Source: an uncultured Rhodoplanes sp. (GTDB lineage Bacteria > Pseudomonadota > Alphaproteobacteria > Rhizobiales > Xanthobacteraceae). From it: 9,420 nt of DNA. Below, piece after piece: positions 5,056-9,420 of this stretch. The stretch lies in assembly GCA_936924235.1 (NCBI GenBank), contig CAKZHN010000183.1, forward strand, positions 1-9,420, written 5' to 3'. The notes under the pieces were generated by a model. It was not told the origin of the DNA. It did not search any database and saw only the letters and a program-made list of their open reading frames with translations. Position numbers and translations under genes: made by a program. The stretch's first letter is position 1, and each line of letters opens with the position of its first letter.

Positions 5056-6900
5056 ATGCCGATCACCCGCCGGGATTTCCTCAACGGTGCCGCACTGACC
5101 GTCGCCGCCGGGCTCACGCCCGCGGCGCAGCTTGCCGCGCAGCCAAGCCTCTATCCACCGGCGCTGAGCGGCCTGCGCGGCCAGCACGTCGGCTCGTTCG
5201 AAACCGCCCATGCGCTGGCGCGCGAAGGCCGGCGCTTTGACGTCGGCAGCGCGCCGATCGAGGAGCGCTACGACCTGGTCGTGGTGGGCGGCGGCATCAG
5301 CGGGCTGTCAGCCGCGTGGTTCTACCGGCGGGCGCAGCCGAAGGCGCGCATCCTCATCCTCGACAATCACGACGATTTCGGCGGCCACGCCAAGCGCAAC
5401 GAGTTCACGATCGGCGGCCGGCGGATGATCGGCTATGGCGGCAGCCAGTCGCTGCAGTCGCCGAACGCGCTGTACAGCCCGGTGGCGAAGGGCCTGCTCG
5501 CCGAGCTCGGCGTCGAGCTCAAGCGCTTCGAGAAGGCGTTCGATCGCACGCTCTATCCGTCGCTGGGGCTGACGCGCGGCACATTCTTCAATCGCGAGGA
5601 TTTCGGGCGCGACGCGCTGGTGGCCGGCGAGCCGCCGGCTGCGAACGCCGAAGAGAACGAGGACGGCAAGGGCAAGCCGCTGGCAAAATTCATCGCGGAG
5701 TTTCCGATCGCGGCCGAGAGCCAGGCGCAGCTTGTGTCGCTCTACTCCGCCGCGCGCGATCCGCTCGCCGGGAAATCGGTGAGCGAGAAGAAGGAGCTGC
5801 TGAAGCGCACCAGCTACCGCGACTATCTCATGAAATTCTGCGGGCTGAGCGGGGAGGCCGCGAACTGCCTGCAGGGCCGTACGCTCGGCTTCTTCGGGCT
5901 CGGCGCCGACGCGGTGCCGGCCGCCGACGCGCGCGATCTCGGCTATCCGGGCTTTGCCGGCTTGAACCTGCCCAAGGACACCAATGCGGCCTGGGACGAG
6001 CCTTACATCTATCATTTCCCGGACGGCAACGCCGCGATCGCACGGCTCCTGGTGCGCTCGCTCATTCGCGGCGTTGCGCCGGGCCGCACCATGAACGATG
6101 TGGTGGAGGCGCGGTTCGACTACTCGAAGCTCGACCGGGACGGGCAGGCGGTTCGTCTGCGGCTCAACGCGACTTGCGTGAATGTGCGCGACAGCGGCGG
6201 CAAGGTGCAGGTGGCTTACGTCCGCGACGGCGCTTTGCGCCGCGTCGAGGCGCGCCACGCGGTGCTGGCCTGCTTCAACATGATGATCCCTTACATCGCG
6301 CCGGATTTGTCGGCGCCGCAGCGCGCGGCGCTGTCGCAGAACGTCAAGACGCCGATCTGCTACACCAACGTGCTGGTGCGGAACTGGCAGGCCTTCACGG
6401 CGCTCAAGCTCCAATCGATCCATCTACCGATGGGCTTTCACCATCAGGTCTCGTTGGATTTCCCGGTGAGCCTCGGCGGCTACAAGAATCCGCGCGATCC
6501 GTCCGAGCCGATGCTGCTGCATCTCGTTCATGTGCCGGGTGCGCCGAACAGCGGTCTCGACGCGCGGGCCCAATTCCGCCTGGGGCGGGAGAAGCTCTAC
6601 ACCACGACCTTCGCGGACTTCGAGGCGCGCATCCGCGACGAGCTGGATCGGATTCTCGGCGCGGGCGGTTTCGCGAGCAGCCGCGACATTGCGGCCATCA
6701 CGGTGAACCGCTGGCCGCACGGCTACAGCTACGTCGCCAACTCACTGTTTGATCCGGACGACTACGAGGACCGCGTGCTGAAGGTGGCGCGACAGCGCGC
6801 CGGCAATATCGCGATCGCCAACACCGACGCCGGCGGCGACGCCTGGGTGCACTATGCCATCGATCAGGCCGACCGCGCGGTGCGCGAGCTGACGTCGTAG
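5056..6900 (+). CDS. Tat-exported FAD-dependent oxidoreductase, spermidine dehydrogenase (SpdH)-like
   Basis: A 614-residue flavoprotein. Residues 4-10 (TRRDFLN) are a near-perfect twin-arginine motif, followed by an Ala-rich core and a probable cut around 28. The enzyme is therefore expected to fold with FAD in the cytoplasm and act in the periplasm or at the membrane. Residues 73-84 (DLVVVGGGISGL) form the FAD dinucleotide-binding motif, with Asp103 as the likely ribose-binding acid. A conserved block DNHDDFGGHAKRNEF (103-117) and GYGGSQSL follow, and the C terminus (NIAIANTDAGGDAWVHYAIDQAD) provides the second FAD contact. The pattern resembles Pseudomonas aeruginosa SpdH, which cleaves spermidine at its secondary amine. 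This assignment is from remembered sequence character, so the substrate is tentative. ATG 5056 was chosen over GTG 4996 because it puts RR near the N terminus; no strong ribosome binding site is visible. It is divergent from the family-5 binding protein and ends five bases before the convergent CDF gene. Confidence 0.72.
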   Translation: MPITRRDFLNGAALTVAAGLTPAAQLAAQPSLYPPALSGLRGQHVGSFETAHALAREGRRFDVGSAPIEERYDLVVVGGGISGLSAAWFYRRAQPKARILILDNHDDFGGHAKRNEFTIGGRRMIGYGGSQSLQSPNALYSPVAKGLLAELGVELKRFEKAFDRTLYPSLGLTRGTFFNREDFGRDALVAGEPPAANAEENEDGKGKPLAKFIAEFPIAAESQAQLVSLYSAARDPLAGKSVSEKKELLKRTSYRDYLMKFCGLSGEAANCLQGRTLGFFGLGADAVPAADARDLGYPGFAGLNLPKDTNAAWDEPYIYHFPDGNAAIARLLVRSLIRGVAPGRTMNDVVEARFDYSKLDRDGQAVRLRLNATCVNVRDSGGKVQVAYVRDGALRRVEARHAVLACFNMMIPYIAPDLSAPQRAALSQNVKTPICYTNVLVRNWQAFTALKLQSIHLPMGFHHQVSLDFPVSLGGYKNPRDPSEPMLLHLVHVPGAPNSGLDARAQFRLGREKLYTTTFADFEARIRDELDRILGAGGFASSRDIAAITVNRWPHGYSYVANSLFDPDDYEDRVLKVARQRAGNIAIANTDAGGDAWVHYAIDQADRAVRELTS

Positions 6901-6905
6901 CCACG

Positions 6906-7844
6906 CTAGTGCGGGTCGTCGCGGAACATCCGGTACTGCTCGCGCGACTGCGGCTTCACGAACATCGCGACGATCTCGGGATGCGTGGAGCGGAGCTTAT
7001 GCTCCAGCTCGGCGACGCGCTGCTCGAGTTCCGGCGTGGTCAGCCGGTCGGCGAATTCGAGGCTCAGCGCCAGCACGATCTCGTCGGGCGCCAGATGCAC
7101 GGTCAGCATTCCGTTGACACGCTCGACGCCGTCCTGCCGGCGCGCGATTTCCATGATCGACCTGGTCACCCGCGCACCCGCTGCCTCGCCGATCAGAAGC
7201 TCCTTGCTCTCTCGCGCCAGCATCACGGCGGTGATGCCGAGCACCAGGCTGATGCCGAGCGAGGCGACGCCGTCGAACTCGGGACGGTCGAGATGGTAGG
7301 ACGCCACGTTGCCGCAGAGTGCGATGGCAAGGCCGATCAGCGCGGCGGTGTCCTCGAACAGCACCAGGAACAGCGGCGCGTTCTTGCTGCGGCGGAACGC
7401 CTGGTAGTAGCTCTGGTCGCCCCGGGTCTTGTTGAATTCGCGCCGCGCGATCAGCCATGACGCGCCTTCGAATACGACCGAGAATGCGATCACCACGTAG
7501 TTGACGGCCGGATCGGTGATCCGATGCTTCTCGAGGATCTGGGCGATGCCTTCATAGAGCGACACGCCGGCGCCGAGCGCGAACACCAGCAGCGCCACGA
7601 TGAAGCTCCAGAAATAGAGCTCACGGCCGAAGCCGAGCGGATGCAGATCGTCCGGCGGGCGGCTGGCGCGGCGGTGGCCGTAGAGCAGCAGGGCCTGGTT
7701 GCCGGTGTCGACCAGCGAATGCACGCCCTCGCTCAGCATCGCCGAGCTGCCGGTCCACAACGCCGCGCCGAACTTGGTGATGGCGATCAGGAGGTTGCCG
7801 GCCAAGGCCGCGTAGATGACTTGCTTTGGGGATGCTGCGGCCAT
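6906..7844 (-). CDS. Cation diffusion facilitator (CDF) family transporter, SLC30A9/ZnT9-like
   Basis: A 312-residue inner-membrane protein that should export a divalent metal (Zn, Mn, Co or Fe) in exchange for protons. Six membrane segments are visible at about 9-30, 33-56, 77-99, 113-133, 156-178 and 191-210, followed by a cytoplasmic domain of about 100 residues with the CDF alpha/beta pattern (AGARVTRSIMEIARRQDGVERV, then MLTVHLAPDEIVLALSLEF). TM2 carries SEGVHSLVDTGNQ, giving ligands His42 and Asp46. TM5 carries LFEDTAALIG, with Glu164 and Asp165. The usual HxxxD of TM5 is incomplete: Val161 stands four before Asp165. An in-frame TGA two codons upstream makes ATG 7844 the first possible start, and no ribosome binding site is seen. 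groEL lies upstream on the same strand, but a terminator separates them. The metal is not predictable. Confidence 0.87.
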   Translation of the reverse strand: MAAASPKQVIYAALAGNLLIAITKFGAALWTGSSAMLSEGVHSLVDTGNQALLLYGHRRASRPPDDLHPLGFGRELYFWSFIVALLVFALGAGVSLYEGIAQILEKHRITDPAVNYVVIAFSVVFEGASWLIARREFNKTRGDQSYYQAFRRSKNAPLFLVLFEDTAALIGLAIALCGNVASYHLDRPEFDGVASLGISLVLGITAVMLARESKELLIGEAAGARVTRSIMEIARRQDGVERVNGMLTVHLAPDEIVLALSLEFADRLTTPELEQRVAELEHKLRSTHPEIVAMFVKPQSREQYRMFRDDPH

Positions 7845-7901
7845 GGCGCGTCAACGCGGCAGGCCAGCATTCGTTTCGTGGCGACCAAAGGCAGCCCCGG
7901 T

Positions 7902-7934
7902 CAAAGAAAAGGGCCCGGCTTTCGCCGGGCCCTT
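7902..7934 (-). terminator. Rho-independent terminator of groEL
   Basis: A perfect 11-base-pair stem, AAGGGCCCGGC (7909-7919) pairing with 7924-7934, closes a four-base loop. On the minus strand the loop is GAAA, a stable GNRA tetraloop, and the stem runs into TTTTCTTT. It begins 24 bases beyond the groEL stop and ends transcription before the CDF gene. Confidence 0.93.
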
Positions 7935-7958
7935 CGCATTTTGCCTTTTGGGCAGGCG

Positions 7959-9420
7959 TTACATCATGCCGCCCATTCCGCCCATGCCGCCGCCCGGCAT
8001 CGCGGGCATGGCGGCGTCCTTCGGCACTTCGGCGACCATCGCCTCGGTGGTCACCAGCAGGCCCGCGACCGAGGCCGCGTCCTGCAGCGCACGACGCACC
8101 ACCTTGGCCGGGTCGACGATGCCCTTCTCGATCAGGTCGACGTACTCTTCGTTCTGGGCGTCGAAGCCGAAGGTCTCGGTCTTCGATTCCATGATCTTGC
8201 CGACCACGATCGAGCCCTCGACGCCAGCGTTCTCGGCGATCTGCCGGATCGGGGCCTCGATGGCCTTGAGCACGATGTTGATGCCGGCCTGCACGTCCGA
8301 GTTCTCGTTCGTCAGCTTGCCGACCGCCTTCTTGGCGCGCAGCAGCGCGGTGCCGCCGCCCGGGACGATGCCCTCTTCCACTGCAGCGCGGGTGGCGTTG
8401 AGCGCGTCATCGACGCGGTCCTTCTTCTCCTTGACCTCGATCTCGGTGGCGCCGCCGACCTTGATCACGGCCACGCCGCCGGCGAGCTTGGCGAGACGCT
8501 CCTGCAGCTTCTCACGGTCGTAGTCCGAGGTGGTCTCCTCGATCTGCGCCTTGATCTGGGCGACGCGGGCTTCGATGTCCTTCTTCTTGCCGGCGCCGTC
8601 GATGATCGTGGTCTTTTCCTTCTCGATCACGACCTTCTTGGCGCGGCCGAGCATCTGCAGCGTGACGTTCTCGAGCTTGATGCCGAGGTCTTCCGAGATC
8701 AGCTGGCCGCCGGTGAGGATCGCAATGTCCTCAAGCATCGCCTTGCGGCGATCGCCGAAGCCCGGAGCCTTCACGGCCGCGATCTTGAGACCGCCGCGCA
8801 GCTTGTTGACGACGAGCGTGGCGATGGCCTCGCCCTCGACGTCTTCCGAGATGATCAGCAGCGGCTTGGAGGTCTGCACCACCGCCTCGAGCAGCGGCAG
8901 CATGGACTGCAGGCCCGACAGCTTCTTCTCGTGCAGGAGGATGTACACGTCCTCGAGCTCGGCGATCATCTTCTCGGCGTTGGTGATGAAGTACGGCGAG
9001 ATGTAGCCGCGGTCGAACTGCATGCCTTCGACGATCTCGACCTCGGTGTCGAGGCTCTTGGCCTCTTCGACCGTGATCACGCCCTCGTTGCCGACCTTCT
9101 GCATCGCGTCGGCGATCATCTTGCCGATCTGCTTGTCGCCGTTCGACGAGATGGTGCCGACCTGCGCGACTTCGGCCGACGAGCCGACCTTCTTGGCGCG
9201 CTTCTCGATGTCCTTGAGAACGGCGGCGACCGCGATGTCGATGCCGCGCTTCAGGTCCATCGGGTTCATGCCGGCGGCGACCGACTTGGCGCCTTCCTTC
9301 ACGATCGCGGCGGCGAGCACGGTCGCCGTGGTGGTGCCGTCACCGGCGTTGTCGTTGGTCTTCTGGGCAACCTCGCGCACCATCTGAGCGCCCATGTTCT
9401 CGAACTTGTCCTCGAGCTCG
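7959..9420 (-). CDS. groEL: 60 kDa chaperonin GroEL, N terminus beyond the window
   Basis: The visible part is 486 residues, corresponding to E. coli GroEL from about residue 61 (ELEDKFENMGAQMV) to the end. About 60 N-terminal residues lie outside, implying a full length near 546. GroEL assembles as two heptameric rings that fold proteins with ATP and GroES in the cytoplasm. Landmarks are the nucleotide-binding DGTTTATVLA, AGMNPMDLKRGID, EGMQFDRGYISPYF, the apical-domain KPLLIISEDVEGEA and VKAPGFGDRRKAML, SDYDREKLQERLAKLAGGVAVIKVG, and the GGMGGMGGMM tail. The ATP-hydrolysis aspartate near residue 398 lies in NSDVQAGI. groES would be expected just upstream, beyond 9420, in the usual groESL order. 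The promoter and any CIRCE element would lie there too. No residue looks abnormal; rhizobia often carry several copies, and which copy this is cannot be told here. Confidence 0.98.
   Translation of the reverse strand, partial: ELEDKFENMGAQMVREVAQKTNDNAGDGTTTATVLAAAIVKEGAKSVAAGMNPMDLKRGIDIAVAAVLKDIEKRAKKVGSSAEVAQVGTISSNGDKQIGKMIADAMQKVGNEGVITVEEAKSLDTEVEIVEGMQFDRGYISPYFITNAEKMIAELEDVYILLHEKKLSGLQSMLPLLEAVVQTSKPLLIISEDVEGEAIATLVVNKLRGGLKIAAVKAPGFGDRRKAMLEDIAILTGGQLISEDLGIKLENVTLQMLGRAKKVVIEKEKTTIIDGAGKKKDIEARVAQIKAQIEETTSDYDREKLQERLAKLAGGVAVIKVGGATEIEVKEKKDRVDDALNATRAAVEEGIVPGGGTALLRAKKAVGKLTNENSDVQAGINIVLKAIEAPIRQIAENAGVEGSIVVGKIMESKTETFGFDAQNEEYVDLIEKGIVDPAKVVRRALQDAASVAGLLVTTEAMVAEVPKDAAMPAMPGGGMGGMGGMM

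Noticed and set aside
3285..5240. A 651-codon open frame antisense to the family-5 binding protein
   Set aside because: It mirrors a well-supported gene, its composition (Arg/His/Leu/Val-rich) is typical of antisense frames in GC-rich DNA, and it shows no domain.
5308..6423. A 371-codon open frame antisense to the FAD oxidoreductase
   Set aside because: It is a shadow of the flavoprotein gene, with arginine- and alanine-rich low-complexity translation and no motif.
1..9420. Insertion sequences, CRISPR arrays, tRNA genes, phage or defence modules
   Set aside because: I saw no transposase, integrase, regularly spaced repeats, tRNA cloverleaf or defence domains. Nearly all the window is explained by the eight genes and short gaps.

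Overview
The window is high-GC (visibly well above 60%) chromosomal DNA of alphaproteobacterial character, most likely Hyphomicrobiales (Bradyrhizobium/Rhodopseudomonas/Xanthobacteraceae type). The evidence is the GroEL sequence with its GGM-rich tail, the two solute-binding proteins for different transporter classes, the two twin-arginine signal peptides and the codon use. This placement is an inference from protein character, not a database result. Coding density is high: eight genes, two of them cut by the window edges, and no gap over 300 bases.

Layout. (1) 1-933 (+): the 3' part of an extradiol ring-cleavage dioxygenase of the homoprotocatechuate 2,3-dioxygenase fold. It keeps the iron ligands but has changed substrate and acid-base residues. 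(2) 943-1329 (-): a Rid-family protein, convergent with it, that lacks the catalytic arginine. (3) 1330-1584: a 254-base divergent regulatory gap with short dyads and a split direct repeat. (4) 1585-2730 (+): a Tat-exported TRAP-type substrate-binding protein with no membrane subunits in view. (5) 2802-3203 (+): a small secreted META/HslJ-domain protein. (6) 3297-4886 (-): a Sec-exported family-5 (peptide/nickel/opine type) ABC substrate-binding protein, also without permease or ATPase in view. A good sigma-54-like -24/-12 element lies about 50 bases upstream of its start. (7) 5056-6900 (+): a Tat-exported FAD oxidoreductase resembling spermidine dehydrogenase, divergent from (6). (8) 6906-7844 (-): a cation diffusion facilitator. 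(9) 7959-9420 (-): groEL, lacking about 60 N-terminal residues beyond the window, with a clear intrinsic terminator behind it.

How they fit together. The left two thirds look like a scavenging and catabolism neighbourhood: two periplasmic binding proteins, a ring-cleavage enzyme and a periplasmic flavoenzyme. The right third is housekeeping (groEL, metal transport). Almost every gene boundary switches strand, so most genes are probably transcribed singly. The only same-strand neighbours are 4-5 (71-base gap) and groEL-CDF, which a terminator separates.

I found no mobile element, CRISPR array, tRNA, phage or defence system. The most interesting signals are the remodelled active site of the dioxygenase, the Rid protein without its arginine, and the sigma-54-like element between the binding protein and the divergent flavoenzyme gene.
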